In this document: positions 30,366 through 41,893 of the stretch, one piece after another
Layout: every line of letters starts with the position of its first letter
How positions within the stretch are numbered: the stretch's first letter is position 1
NCBI GenBank assembly: GCA_022560025.1
Contig: JAFISE010000128.1
Span: 21,299-85,298 of the forward strand
Direction of reading: 5' to 3'
Source: Stagonosporopsis chrysanthemi
Taxonomy: Eukaryota > Ascomycota > Dothideomycetes > Pleosporales > Didymellaceae
DNA length: 64,000 bases
Made by a program: the position numbers and the translations under genes
Notes under the pieces: generated by a model
What the model saw: the letters and a program-made list of their open reading frames with translations, nothing else
Database searches by the model: none
What the model was told of the DNA's origin: nothing

Positions 30366-32209
30366 ATGTCTTCTGACGATCAAGGCATTGCCGCCCTCAC
30401 GCCTCCAGCTGACCACTATAGCGGTGCTGGCTCGCCCGCCGACTATAGCTCTCCACAGTACTTCCCCAGCCCTGCTGCAGAGTCTGCTCGCCGCGCCTCC
30501 AACGGCCGCAGTAAGTACATCTGCGCTTTCTATATGTACCTGTGTTTCGCCACTGTCGGGCAGCTTGCACAACTCAGCCAACATCACTTCGCTGCATGTG
30601 GGTGCCCAATGGGCAGGGCCATGGTGATGCTGTGCGGGGTTCTGCATTCCGCTAACCCGTTTTCTTCCGTTCATGAATCAAAGTCTGCACTCCAGACAGC
30701 TAACACTCCAAAGCACTCGTTCCCACGCCTGCCTTATGCGCAGCAACCTCTTCCGGCACCGTTGCCACGACGTCGTCCACATCTAGCAGTGGCGGCCCCT
30801 GCACTCCTGCAGCGGGCGGCCCAACGGGAAGGAACTATGTCATTCCACCTCGACCCAAGCCTGGTCGCAAGCCCGCCACTGATGAGCCGGCCTCAAAGCG
30901 CAAAGCGCAGAACCGGGAGTCGCAACGAGCTTTCCGCGCGCGCAAGGCGGCGAAGGTGACTGAGCTAGCAGAGCAGGTGGAGCAGATGCAACAAGCACAC
31001 AACGAGGAGAAGAACGACTATCTCAACGAGATCAATAACCTGCACAAACAGCTTCATGACGCGAAGCGGGCTCTTGATGAGCAGTACAACTACACAAAGC
31101 AGGTTGAGGAAGAGCGCGATTACTGGAAGGAACAGCATGACACCGTGCAACGCAGCCAGCATAATGATACCAATGAGGCCAGTCGGCATATCAACGGTCG
31201 CAACGACGCCACAGCTACCCTTTTCCAGCCACCTACCTCTCTGCACTCTCCAGCTCGCCACTCTGTCAGCAGCTTCCCTGGTTTTGGCACTCCCATTTCT
31301 GATGATGTCCCCGGCGGGTGCTCCAACTGCAAGCCGGGCAACTGCGCATGCATCAACAAGATGGAGGAGGATATGAAGGATCTCGAGAGCATCATGGATC
31401 AGCCCTTCATGCCGGCAGTACCACTGCCTCGTCGCAACAATCGCACAACGAACGAGCCAAACATTCCGCTTTCTGAACCAGAGGAGATTGATTTCACGGG
31501 CTTTGGGCGTCCATCTACTGCTCTTCTGGACGATGAGCAAAAGATCCACGATTCTTGTGGCTTTTGTGAGAACGGAGGCCACTGCGTATGCCGAGATGCT
31601 CGAGAGAAGCTGCAGGCTGAAGCAGAACTCGCACCGCTTTCGCGCCTCTCAAGCGGATCTTCTCAAGAAAAGAAGCTCATCTTGCCAGGTGGCTGCGATG
31701 AGTGTCAAACCAATCCCGAGCGACGAGCATGGTGCTTGCGTATTGCACAGCTCCGTGAAGAGGAAGGTTCCCGCTCGAGGCGCAATTCAGGATCCCGGAG
31801 CCCCAAGATGGACACTCTGGAGCCTCCTGTCATCTCGCAGATCGACATGAACGTGAGCCGAGCATCTCCCATTCCGGGCAAGCGCTCAGTTGGCTGCAGT
31901 GAGACCTTCACTCTGCTCGACGGTCGCATTCCCATGGACGACCCTTCTGCATTCCGTACTCTGCGACCTATGCTTTCTGATGGCCGCCGAGACACGTTCA
32001 CTATGGAGCCAAGGGTGTACAGTGCAATGGAGATTGACGCTGCAGATATCATTACGACCATGCAGAATAGCAGAGGTCCGCTAAAGCCTCGACCGTCTGA
32101 TGGCGAGTACGCGCCTCTGGTTGCCGCTGCTGAGGAGCGACGTCGTGCCACGCACTCACCTGCTATCCTGCCCTCCAAGGATGACCAGCCCACTCCCATG
32201 GAGCTGTAA
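30366..32209 (+). CDS. hapX: HapX, bZIP iron-homeostasis transcription factor
   Basis: Two exons, 30366-30510 and 30744-32209, with a 233-nt intron (GTAAGT...GCGCAG), give 536 residues. An alternative acceptor at CCAAAG would add about 11 residues in phase. Residues 79-92 (NYVIPPRPKPGRKP) are the Hap4-like motif that binds the CCAAT complex. The basic region (KRKAQNRESQRAFRARKAAK, about 100-119) follows, then a long heptad coiled coil to about 190. Cysteine-rich regions follow: GGCSNCKPGNCAC (about 239-251), CGFCENGGHCVC (about 320-331), GGCDECQTNPERRAWC (about 364-379), and a single-Cys element near 433. These sense iron, probably through Fe-S clusters. HapX represses iron-consuming pathways and activates uptake in iron starvation, and acts in iron excess too. 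Two GATA sites sit just upstream. Confidence 0.95.
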
Positions 32210-32839
32210 AATACCTGTTTTGTCTTCAGCGCGATTTGCAGCGTACGCCTTTTCCTTTAATTCTCTTCAATCATTGTTGATACCCTTTGAGTCCCTTCCG
32301 CGGTCGGCATTCTGGCATGAGAGCACGTATGTGTACATGGATGCACACACGTCTGTTTATATACGATTGCTATGATCCATGGCTCTCCTTGTATTTCATT
32401 TAGAGATGAGTTCGCGAACTGTCCTGCCCGGCGCCAGTTGAGCTGCCGAAGATGCAATAGCTAGATGAATGAATGACTGCAAAATCCTATTAAGTGCTTT
32501 TGTTCTGACTATGCCATCACCAAGTTGCACGCTTAACGCAATTGACGCGATGCCGCACGTTGTCAGTGACACGGCGTCAGTCATGCTCCAACACAAGTTC
32601 ACCAGCTAATCTCCCTTCCAGCGACCCGTCCATCTGGCCTCCAAACAAAGATTTCTTAGCCCAAACACCACCGGCCACCACGCCAGCAAGTGATTACGAG
32701 ATCCTGAAGCACCGATTGCACCGATTGCACCTCTCAAACGGCACGGCAAGCATTGGATGGAGATCCTTCGGATATAGTCGGCGATGGGCGAGCGGCGCAA
32801 GTCCTGCGACGCGGTCTCATTCGCCGCAGGAGGAAAATT

Positions 32840-32858
32840 TTATCTGATCATCAGATAA
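32840..32858. promoter_or_regulatory. Palindromic double GATA element
   Basis: A perfect 19-base inverted repeat, ttatctgat-c-atcagataa, consists of two ATCWGATAA sites in opposite orientation around one base. A further half-site (ATCTGAT) follows at 32861-32867. It lies 631 bases beyond the hapX stop and is not close to any recognised start codon. The motif is that of the iron GATA factor SreA; other GATA factors such as AreA bind the shorter GATA core. Target gene unknown. Confidence 0.6.
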
Positions 32859-33491
32859 GAATCTGATGTTGACCTTGACCGATGTCGCCCGCGGCCTGAT
32901 TGGATGAAGACAGTGAGAGAAAGGAAAAGGAGGGCGCGATGATATGCAATGGTGGCTGGGCGGTGACAATTACGATGTTGGTACGTAAGATGTTGCTCAT
33001 CTGGGAGAGCGTTGCGAGAGGGGTTTGGATGGGTTGTGCTGCTTGAATAGGGTCGATTATGGACTCTTCCCCGCTGTGCAGAGTGGTTTTGGGTTGCTGT
33101 ATAGGATCCCTAGGTATTGCTCTTCTGAGAGGTTTGTCCTGACTGGGAACTCACAAGCGTAGCAGCCTGTGGTACGAATCCGAGTGTTTAAACATGTACT
33201 GTAGCAGTACATCGGCCACGTTCATGTCACTCGCTAATGCATGCCCCTCTCCACCTGCACCCCGCTTCGTGGAGTAGACCGACGTGCAACTGAGCCATCG
33301 TATTACCCACCCAGCTGTCTCCATGTTGTTATGCTTCATCAGTCGATTTGTACTCCTCGTCACGTTGACAATTTGCTCGCTACATAAACGCATCTTTCAG
33401 ACTCTCTCCCATCAACCAATCACAACCAATCATGGCACTTTGGGTATGTCACACCACAAGAAGGACCACAATTACGCTTACTAATCAACAT

Positions 33492-33576
33492 GACAGCGGA
33501 GTGGTTAACGCGATGCCCTGCTATTCATAGTCAGGCATTTCCTTCGGGAGCGTGTGTTCGAATCACACAGGTGTCG
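33492..33576 (+). tRNA. tRNA-Ser (GCT) with 9-nt intron, 5' acceptor side shortened; probable pseudogene
   Basis: Most of a type II tRNA can be folded. D arm GCG/CGC with GAGTGGTTAA; anticodon stem ATGCC/GGCAT at 33513-33517 and 33534-33538; loop CTGCTA with anticodon GCT followed by a 9-nt intron (33524-33532); variable arm TCC-TTCG-GGA; T arm GTGTG-TTCGAAT-CACAC; 3' acceptor AGGTGTC plus discriminator G. A Pol III terminator follows at once. The 5' acceptor strand has only GACA (pairing with TGTC) before the D stem: nucleotides equivalent to positions 5-9 are missing, including the T of the A box. Hence an acceptor stem of seven pairs cannot form. It is either a pseudogene or a recently damaged gene. 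Confidence 0.72.
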
Positions 33577-33577
33577 A

Positions 33578-33583
33578 TTTTTT
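33578..33583 (+). terminator. RNA polymerase III terminator (T6)
   Basis: Six thymines begin two bases after the tRNA discriminator base, the usual Pol III stop signal. Its presence supports an origin as a transcribed tRNA gene. Confidence 0.7.
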
Positions 33584-34884
33584 GCTTCTGTAGTGCTCAT
33601 GAAAGGCGAGTAGCAAAGAGAACAACAGCGGGGGGAAGAAGCAAAGCAAAAGGCTCTAACACGACAAGTCTCTTTTGAGGGAATGATTGAGGAATGCCAG
33701 TGAGGGTGGAAGATGGTAAGTGAGAAGTTTTTTTCTTTGGCCCTTCGTGCTAGGATTTACACTAGCGTGGTTGTGGTAAGGTAAGTCTTCTTTTCTATCA
33801 GCGAAACGTTACACACGGCTGACAGTTCAATGAAGCATTGAGCAACTTGTTGCCTACATCATGCTCGCTCTCATAGTTATTGTACTTCCATTTTTTTCCA
33901 AACCCGGGAGACAAATGTGCCATGAAATAGCCGTTTGGGCTCCTGGAAGCAGTCAACAAGTGTTTTGGAGTTGATGCAACAGTCACTTTACCCTGCAAGG
34001 CTCTCCCTTATTCTTATGAACGGTTATTATGGTTCAATACATATATTTGACATGACGCCGAGTACCAGTCTGGCTTGTTTATTTTCTGCAGGGCGCGTGG
34101 AGCTTCCAGTCAACAGGGTAGCAGTGATGAGCTCGCTGTCATGCCACAAACTCCCAGCAATACGCTGGACCACATAAACGGATTCAAGTTTAATAGAATT
34201 TATTGAGAGTCCCTTTTCATGAGTGGAACGCTTATAAACTCGCTATTCTCGACAGGCAATGCACGCGAGCTATCAACAAGAGCAAACTGACCTGCAGTAT
34301 TCACAATCAATTTGACTTCGCTCGAAACATGACAGAAATTCGCAAGCCTATTGGCTACCGCACCGAGTCTTGTTGATTGCTTTCTGTCCTGTTGAGGAGC
34401 TATCTAAAAGACGAGCATCACTTCTAGCACCAGGGTTATGTAACATTTTAATAAATGTGTCATGCAGCGCTCCCAATCACTTGTGGTATAGGGAGTGATC
34501 CAACACTTATGTAACCACGTGGCATGGATCACATGATATTCTATTGTAGCAGGCACTGCCCGGTGTGGGCAAGTACACTTACCTCTGAGCTGAGGGCTCC
34601 TGGAGACGAACATTATAACATCACAACACGAGAACAGAGAGCAATACAAGCGTTGACCCGCAGCACCCACTTGACACTGCTTACGCAGTTACAACTTATG
34701 AAGCTGGACTGACAGGGAAAGCGCCCGTGACATGAAAAGCGATGATAATTCGACATTGTAGGTGGTATCCAGCCGACTTTTGACAAGCACAAACAACTTC
34801 ACTTCCACAACAAGCGAGCGTAGAACGTAGCAGTCCATCCGTCGTTCACACAGTGTAGCAACCCTCTCTCCTCATGCGTGCATC

Positions 34885-36844
34885 TTAGACACCACCACCC
34901 CACCTAGGCGCATTGAGGATAATACCCATCAAGCAGCCCGACATCAAACCAGCACAAGGAAGCGTAATGAACCAACCCATGTAGATCCAGGCAACCATGC
35001 GCCAGTTGATAGTCCTCCAGGTACCGTTACACAGACCAACACCAACAGTCGCACCAGTGATGCACTGTGTAGTTGACACGGGCAAAGCTAGCTTAGTGGC
35101 CATAATAATGGTGCAAGCAGCACCGAGTTCCATGGAGAATCCACGTGCAGGCGAGTGGAGAGTGATCTTGTTACCAAGCGCACGCATGATGTTGTAGCCG
35201 TATGTCCAGAGACCGACAACGATACCGGCACCTCCAAAGGCGAGAATCCAGAGAGGGACGGGTACCTTGGATGAGATCTTTGCACTGCATAGTTTTAGTG
35301 TAGACAGTGGCGGTGAAGGTGGAGACTTACGTAGACCATATGAAGTAGATGGTGGTGTAAGGGCCGATGGCGTTGGAGACATCGTTGGCACCGTGGGCGA
35401 AAGAGGTAGTCGAAGCAGTCATAATCTGGAGGAAGGAGTAGGTGTACTCAGCGCGGTTGTCGTAGTGCTCGCCGGTAGCGTGGATCTTCTCAATGTCGCC
35501 AGAGAGGAAGTCCTTGTGCTTCTGCTGGTCGACAACGTCCTGCTCAACACCGCGAAGAGCAGCGTACTTGACCCAGTAGAACATAACTGCTGGAGTATAC
35601 CAGGCGCCAGGAGGAGGCGTCTTCTTGGGCTTAGACAACTTGCGGAGAGGATGCCCGGCGACAGCAGCAGTAGCGGGTTCGGGAATGGGGGCGATGTCAG
35701 AGTCACTGCGGTCCATCTTAGGTTTCGAGACGTGAGCACCACCCTTCTCGATATCTTCGACGTTGTTGGGAGCGTTAGCGGTAGCGGCCTCGTTAGCACG
35801 CTTAGCCGCAAGCTGCTCAGCGGTCAAATGGCCCGCGTAGAAATCAGGGATGAGTCCAGTGGTGACACCAGCAGGGCGCTCGCGAGGCTCCGGACGCCTT
35901 AGAAGGAGAGGTCCCTTGATGATCTCCCAGTTCTTCAGCTCCCAGTCGTCCTTGAGGATCTTGCGGTGCAGGAAGGGGATGAAGAATGTAGCGATGATCA
36001 GCGCGACAGTACCACCAACACCGAAAGCGACACCGACTGACTGGTAGTCATTGAGGGTGATCTTGGCAGATCCTCCCTTCCAGACAATGAGGAGAGCAAG
36101 GAGGAAGGAGGTGAGGAAAAAGTAGATAGGGACCATGATGAAGGCCTTCTTGACGGGATTTTCGCGCCTCATGACTCCGTATTTGGTAGCCAGGAAGATT
36201 ATTGCACCAAAGCATCCGGAGATACCAGGAGCGATACCCCAGGCAGCAAAGACCGAAGAGACACCCTTGAAAGACCAGTTTACGCCTTGGGGTCCAGCAG
36301 CAGCGATACCAACACCGATAACACCACCCATGATGGAATGTGTTGTCGAGACGGGCATGGTGAACCTTGTGGCGATAGTGAGGTATACAGCGGAACCGGT
36401 GATGGCACAAACCATACCTGTACCATGATTAGTTGTTAGGGTCAAGAGTTAGGTTAATTTGTCACTTACCCAACCTGTACACGAGTCAGCAACTGACAAC
36501 CTCATACCAGAGATTGGTTGACTTACATGAGTACACTAGGGTCTGATTCAAATAGAGAGATGGAGATAACCTTGGTACGGATAGTGTCTGTAACACGAGA
36601 GCCTACAAGCATGGCACCGGCGAACTCCATGACAGAGGCGATACACATGGCTTGCTTGAGAGTGAGCGAGCGTGAGGCGACCGAGGTCGCGAAAGAGTTG
36701 GCCACATCGTTGGCACCTATTAAAACGTGTCAGTGAAGTGTTTGTCAGAGGTATGATGGGACACCGACCAATGTTCCACGCATCAAGAAATGCGAAGATG
36801 GTACCAATGGCGAAGAGGTAGTCAAACTGCGAAAGGGCAGCCAT
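34885..36844 (-). CDS. PHO89-type sodium/phosphate symporter (PHO4 family)
   Basis: Five exons: 36844-36769, 36716-36527, 36474-36470, 36417-35331 and 35284-34885, with introns of 52, 52, 52 and 46 nt. The product is 585 residues. The third exon is only 5 nt (GTTGG) and is required: without it the phases of its neighbours do not match, while with it the protein reads PSVLM/LG/MVCAITGS as in the family. Both signature repeats of PiT/PHO4 transporters are present: GANDVANSFATSV (N-terminal) and GANDVSNAIGPYTT (C-terminal). About ten to twelve membrane helices surround a hydrophilic loop (about residues 310-430) rich in Lys, Pro and Glu. It should import phosphate with Na+ at the plasma membrane and is typically induced by phosphate starvation or alkaline pH. 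Confidence 0.94.
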
Positions 36845-38382
36845 TTTAACGATCTGAACTGGTCGACGGTCCCGATGGACTGGCTGCTCGACGGATGGAT
36901 GGCTGCTTCACGCCAGGAACCAGGTGCACTCTATATACCACCCAACCTCTCACACGTGCAATCCTTACCGTCCTCACACCAGAATCAACTCAAACGCCAC
37001 CTTTGGACCATAATCCAATCAACAGATCAAGTCGTCTCATGTGCTCGAAGGCCTATCAACCCAGGCCACCGGAACGATTCCAAAAACGGGTGAAGCCCGT
37101 GTAAGAGAGAGGCGAATCACCTTGGCCGCTTGGAAGCGCGGGTGACCTCGCCTCCCAGACAATTGATCGGGTGTCAAGAGATTGGTGATAGTCTCATTCG
37201 TAGTTCCGCTGACATGGAGGATGAAAGTATCCACTTGGCGCCATATCGCCAAGCTTGAAATCGCTTGGGGTTCCGCCCCTGGCATCGTCCGCGCTAGCCC
37301 AATACAATGATCGACAGGAACCAATGGGGAGTGGAGACTCCACCACGAGGTGATCGTGTTGCTTGTGTATGGTGCTGTATTCCGACAGAACGCAAGTGTA
37401 AACTTGCACCTCCTTCAGAACGAGCATCTTGCCATGCGATCCTGTGCCGACTACCGGCTTTGCCATGTGGTTACCTCCCTTTGCCAACAGTGACCTTGCA
37501 TTGTTCTGGGTATGTTCTAGGTATGAATGTTCATGGGTGTGATGATCAGTTGTGCTTGAAAGTAATTCGAAGTTGAGTGAAGGGTTATGGCTGCAGGTGA
37601 ACGAGCAGAACATCGCGACTACCTAGTGGTATCGTGTAGTGGTACACTGCCCCTCTGGTTGTTTATTAAGATGTTAGCGAATGGAGCACACGAGCAGTTG
37701 AGAGACGTCAGGCATACCTCGACAGAAGTCGCGCACGATGCCTAGCAATGATCGGCCATCCTATCAATGTCCGCAAGCGACGACTGAACATGTCGCTGCT
37801 CATGCTTGCCAGTCAGGCCGCGGTGAACAGGCCGACATTGTTTTCGCCATGCCACCCTAATTGGGCATACTGTCAACCAATGACCAGAAATTGATAGCGT
37901 TCGGAGACCGGCTTGAACTGATTGGTGGTCGGCGTGGAGGTGGTCGCAATGTTGCTTGTAGAAGTCGGAGCACGCGAGACATACAAGACATTGAAAACCT
38001 TGATACGGCTATTGCATTCAATGACAGTCAAGAAGAACCCCACGTGTAGGGCAACCAGTCTCACAAGTTCGAGAGGCGTGATGTGGCTGCGAATTGCCAA
38101 TACCTAAGCAGTCTTGTCGAAAATGGGCGCGCTTGGTGGGTGTAGTGGATAGAGGATTTGCCAAGAGCCCAAGTTTTCGACATTGCATGAGTTCAGCTTC
38201 CCTTTGAACAAGGCCCATCAGAACTGCAAGATGTCGTCCAACTTGGACAAAGTTGCCAGCGTCTGTGCTCAGTACATCTGCGTGGATCGCTGTGGACTCC
38301 AGGCCTGGTTCTTTGAAAAGGCAAGTTTATCTCCTAGAGGGACGCTCTCGTAGGAGTATCGATTGGAGGAGACACCGCACGT
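36845..38382. other. Intergenic, about 1.5 kb
   Basis: Upstream region of the phosphate symporter. No gene or complete tRNA is found. A short stretch at 37627-37662 resembles a tRNA D-arm region but lacks the rest. Confidence 0.5.
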
Positions 38383-39051
38383 TTAATGCTGATTGCTAGC
38401 ATCATTTCCGGATCTTTCGATAGTGCCACTAAGCTCCTTGTATGGAAGAGAGGATGCTGGCCAATCTTTCCCAAGCAGTTGCCACTCAGGACAGTTTAGG
38501 CATCCTTCAACCACATGTTTCCAGTCGGTGAACGAAGCGATGGCCAAGGTGCTCGGCCTGGTATTCTGTAAGTTCAATCCATTGCCTAATTGCGTTCAGT
38601 CCCCTAGCCGATATACAGAGAATCGTAATCGAAGACCGGGAGAGGGGGTCAACGAATCGATTGGGTTCGTCAGCACCTGCCCCGGTATGGAGTAGTTATT
38701 GCGGCGTGTAGACAATGCCACGACTTCCAGATCGCACGCCAGGCCTTCTAGCCAAGGGTTTTCAGCCGTCGTGAGGTTCAAGATACCGGTGTGTCGATCT
38801 CGTCTTAGCAATGTTCCTTCCTCTAAGGCTTCAAAGCCCCTAGTTGTTGCCGCAGTAAAGAAAGTATCCCAGAACTTGATGTTACACGCGTCAATAAACG
38901 ATGCGCTGTATACAATGACCCGGAATTCGTGGTGAAATATTAATCTGGCAGAGCCGCGGAATAGGGTTTGATGCCGTTCAGCCTTAACAGATAGGTACAC
39001 CTGCACAAGCGTTGATAGTCCCAAAGAGTGGCACAGCAATGCAGTGACCAT
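38383..39051 (-). CDS. Hypothetical protein, two-exon model
   Basis: Two minus-strand frames, 39051-38617 and 38565-38383, are joined by a 51-nt intron (GTATAT...TTACAG) of the size usual in this window. They meet in phase 0 and give 205 residues. The first begins MVTALLCHSLGLS; the second ends SGTIERSGNDASNQH. The composition of the middle (FHHEFRVIVYSASFIDACN, then WLEGLACDLEVVALSTRRN) looks like a globular protein, but I recognise no family. No signal peptide or membrane segment is evident. It could be a decayed or lineage-specific gene. The support is the clean splice join plus composition only. Confidence 0.38.
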
Positions 39052-39430
39052 GTATCAGAAGCTTCCATTGAAGCTCACTGAAGTGACAGATCAAGAGTCG
39101 ATCATATGGCTGCAGGGCTGACAGTGAAATAAGGCCATTGCTGTGGCACATGGAGTCATAAAGAACTGCTTCCCAAGGCTCATTCATGATGTCTGACTAG
39201 ACAGTGATCATGGTCTGCGAAGCTGAGAGTTGAATACATCATGGCGCTGATGTTTGGACTCGAACTTCCTAGTGCATGAAGTTAGAGAGGCTGTAGCGTG
39301 GGGGACTAACCGCATTTGGGCCTAATTGGCCTGTTTCGCGCTACGACGCGAAACCGCGTCGCTGGGGGAACACGCGCATCAACCGCCCACTTTTCCTTTG
39401 CTTGACCCCTCACACATAACAGCAGACACC
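39052..39430. other. MCM5 promoter region
   Basis: This 379-base stretch lies upstream of MCM5. Near the start (39341-39370) is a GC-rich stretch with ACGCGAAACCGCGTCGC, containing ACGCGA and CGCGTC cores similar to MluI cell-cycle boxes (ACGCGT), which would suit a G1/S-regulated MCM gene. That match is approximate. Confidence 0.4.
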
Positions 39431-41646
39431 ATGGCGGACAGACAGACAGCGTACTCAATCAGCATCTTCGGAACCCAGGCGGGCGACGAGCGTCAAGATG
39501 GTACCTCCCCATCGCGAGTCCAGCAACAGCTGGTCGACTTTATCATGGATTTCCACCTCGACAACATCTTCCTCTACAGAGATCAGATTCGCGAAAACAT
39601 ACTTGTGAAACAGTACTACTGTGACATCGACATTGCGCATCTAATCTCGTACGACGAAGAGCTTGCGCATAAGCTCCAGCAAGACCCTGCCGAGATCCTG
39701 CCGCTTGTAGAGTGACTGATTCTCCTTGTAATGCATTCGCTAATATCAAACAGTTCGAAGCAGCGCTCAAGACATGCACACAACGTATCGTCTACCCCTC
39801 ACAACGGAACATCAAGCTTCCTGAGCACCAGCTCCTGCTCCATTCGTCTGCCTCAGAACTCTCCATCCGCGACCTCACAGCGAACAATGTTTCACATCTC
39901 GTACGCATACCCGGTATCATTATCGGCGCTTCCACGCTCTCCTCGAAAGCCACAGTTCTGGCAATCCGGTGCCGGAACTGCCAGCACGAAGAAATGCTTC
40001 CTGTGTCAGGCGGCTTTGCTGGTGTTTCGCTTCCAAGAACATGCGCGCGAAAGGCGGGCGAGGGTGAGGACAGATGTCCTATGGATCCATACTACGTCAT
40101 GCACGAACGCTGTGGGTTCATTGATCAACAAGTGCTTAAGCTGCAGGAAGCACCTGATCAGGTGCCTGTAGGAGAGCTGCCTCGACACATCATGATCTCA
40201 GCAGATCGCTACCTCGCCAATAGGGTCGTTCCTGGTACACGATGCACAATCATGGGCATCTTCTCGATCTACCAGCAGAAGGGCTCGAAGAAGTCATCCA
40301 GCGCCGCAGTCGCCATCCGCAACCCCTACATCCGAGCAGTGGGCATCCACGCAGATGTTGATCACACGAATAAAGGAAACGCCGTGTTCACGGAGGAGGA
40401 AGAGCAAGAGTTCTTGGAGATGAGCCGGAGGCCTGATATTTATTCGGTATTCGCCAAGTGCATCGCACCCTCAATCTACGGGAACGAAGATATCAAGAAG
40501 GCTATTGCATGTCTGCTGATGGGTGGTTCCAAGAAAATACTGCCTGATGGCATGAAACTGCGTGGTGACATCAATGTGCTGCTTCTTGGAGATCCAGGTA
40601 CAGCCAAGTCTCAGCTGCTGAAGTTCGTTGAGAAGGTCTCGCCTATCGCTATCTACACATCTGGAAAAGGGTCATCTGCGGCAGGTCTGACAGCATCCGT
40701 TCAACGCGATCACAACACGCGCGAATTCTACCTCGAGGGTGGAGCCATGGTGCTCGCAGATGGTGGCGTCGTATGTATCGACGAGTTCGACAAGATGAGA
40801 GACGAAGACCGGGTAGCGATCCACGAAGCCATGGAGCAGCAAACCATTTCCATTGCCAAGGCCGGCATCACAACAATCCTCAACTCGAGAACATCAGTAC
40901 TAGCCGCCGCAAACCCTATTTTTGGACGCTACGACGACATGAAGACGCCCGGCGAAAACATCGACTTCCAAACTACCATTCTCTCACGTTTTGACATGAT
41001 CTTCATCGTGCGAGACGAGCATGACCGTGGCCGCGACGAGAGGATTGCCAAGCACGTCATGGGTATTGCGATGGGAGGGCGCGGTGTAGAGGAGACAGTC
41101 CAGGCTGAGATCCCGATCGAGAAAATGAAGCGCTATATCACTTACTGCAGGCAGAAGTGCGCGCCTCGTCTCTCCCCCGAGGCCGCCGAGAAGCTCAGTT
41201 CGCACTTCGTCAGCATCAGGCGGCAAGTTCACGCATCTGAAATAAATGCAAACCAGCGAAGCAGCATCCCCATTACGGTCCGTCAGCTGGAAGCTATTAT
41301 TCGTATCACAGAGTCGCTAGCTAAACTCTCACTCTCGCCCATTGCCGATGAGTCGCACGTTGACGAAGCCATTCGCCTCTTCCTTGCATCCACCATGGAT
41401 GCGGTAACACAGGGTGAAGGCCAGAGCTCAAAGGAGCTGATGGACGAGACAAACAGAGTGGAAGAGGAGCTGAGGAGGCGTATGCCCATTGGGTGGCAAG
41501 TCAACCTGTCCTCGCTCAAGCGGGAGTTTGTTGATGGAAAGGGTTACTCAGAGCAAGCTCTTGCACGAGCATTGCATGTGATGGCTGCCAGAGAGACGAT
41601 CAGGATGCGACATGGTGGGAGTGTAGTCTTCAGAGCAGGCGCTTAA
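39431..41646 (+). CDS. mcm5: DNA replication licensing factor MCM5
   Basis: Two exons, 39431-39706 and 39754-41646, with a 47-nt intron (GTAGAG...GCTAAT...AACAG), give 722 residues; the join reads AEILPL/FEAALK. The N-domain has a zinc-binding site (CRNC ... C ... C, about 170-210). The AAA+ core shows Walker A GDPGTAKSQLLKF, Walker B VCIDEFDKM, sensor 1 in LAAANPIFGRYD and the arginine finger in LSRFDMIF. The C-terminal winged-helix part ends SVVFRAGA. MCM5 is a subunit of the MCM2-7 helicase loaded at origins in G1. The start MADRQTAYS matches known fungal MCM5 proteins; an earlier in-frame ATG at 39326 would add 35 unsuitable residues. Confidence 0.97.
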
Positions 41647-41893
41647 TAGATGAGGATCTCGACTATGACCTAACGAAGGGACCACTATACAGTGCGTCAT
41701 GTTGGTGTTTCGGAGTCAGTGCAACGGCTTTTGCATCTAGATACTCCAGGTATACAATTCTATTCTCCGTTTGAGCAATGCTGGTCAAATGACGATGCAT
41801 ATGCCGTAATCATAACTTGATACATATGGCTAATCTAAACATGCTATTCGGTGTACTGTATGAAGCGGAACGCAGAATGGTAGCTGGACACTC

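Larger units (their letters stand above)
32210..34884. other. Long intergenic region, about 2.7 kb
   Basis: Contains a palindromic GATA element and a damaged tRNA-Ser gene (listed separately). No protein-coding frame on either strand is convincing. The base composition drifts toward A+T after about 33.7 kb. Confidence 0.55.

Noticed and set aside
37625..37670. tRNA D-arm-like sequence (gtgtagtggtacac)
   Set aside because: No anticodon stem, T arm or acceptor follows; probably chance or a short fragment.
39245..39320. Possible minus-strand tRNA around ggactcgaacttcc
   Set aside because: A T-loop-like sequence is present, but the stem bases do not pair and no anticodon arm fits.
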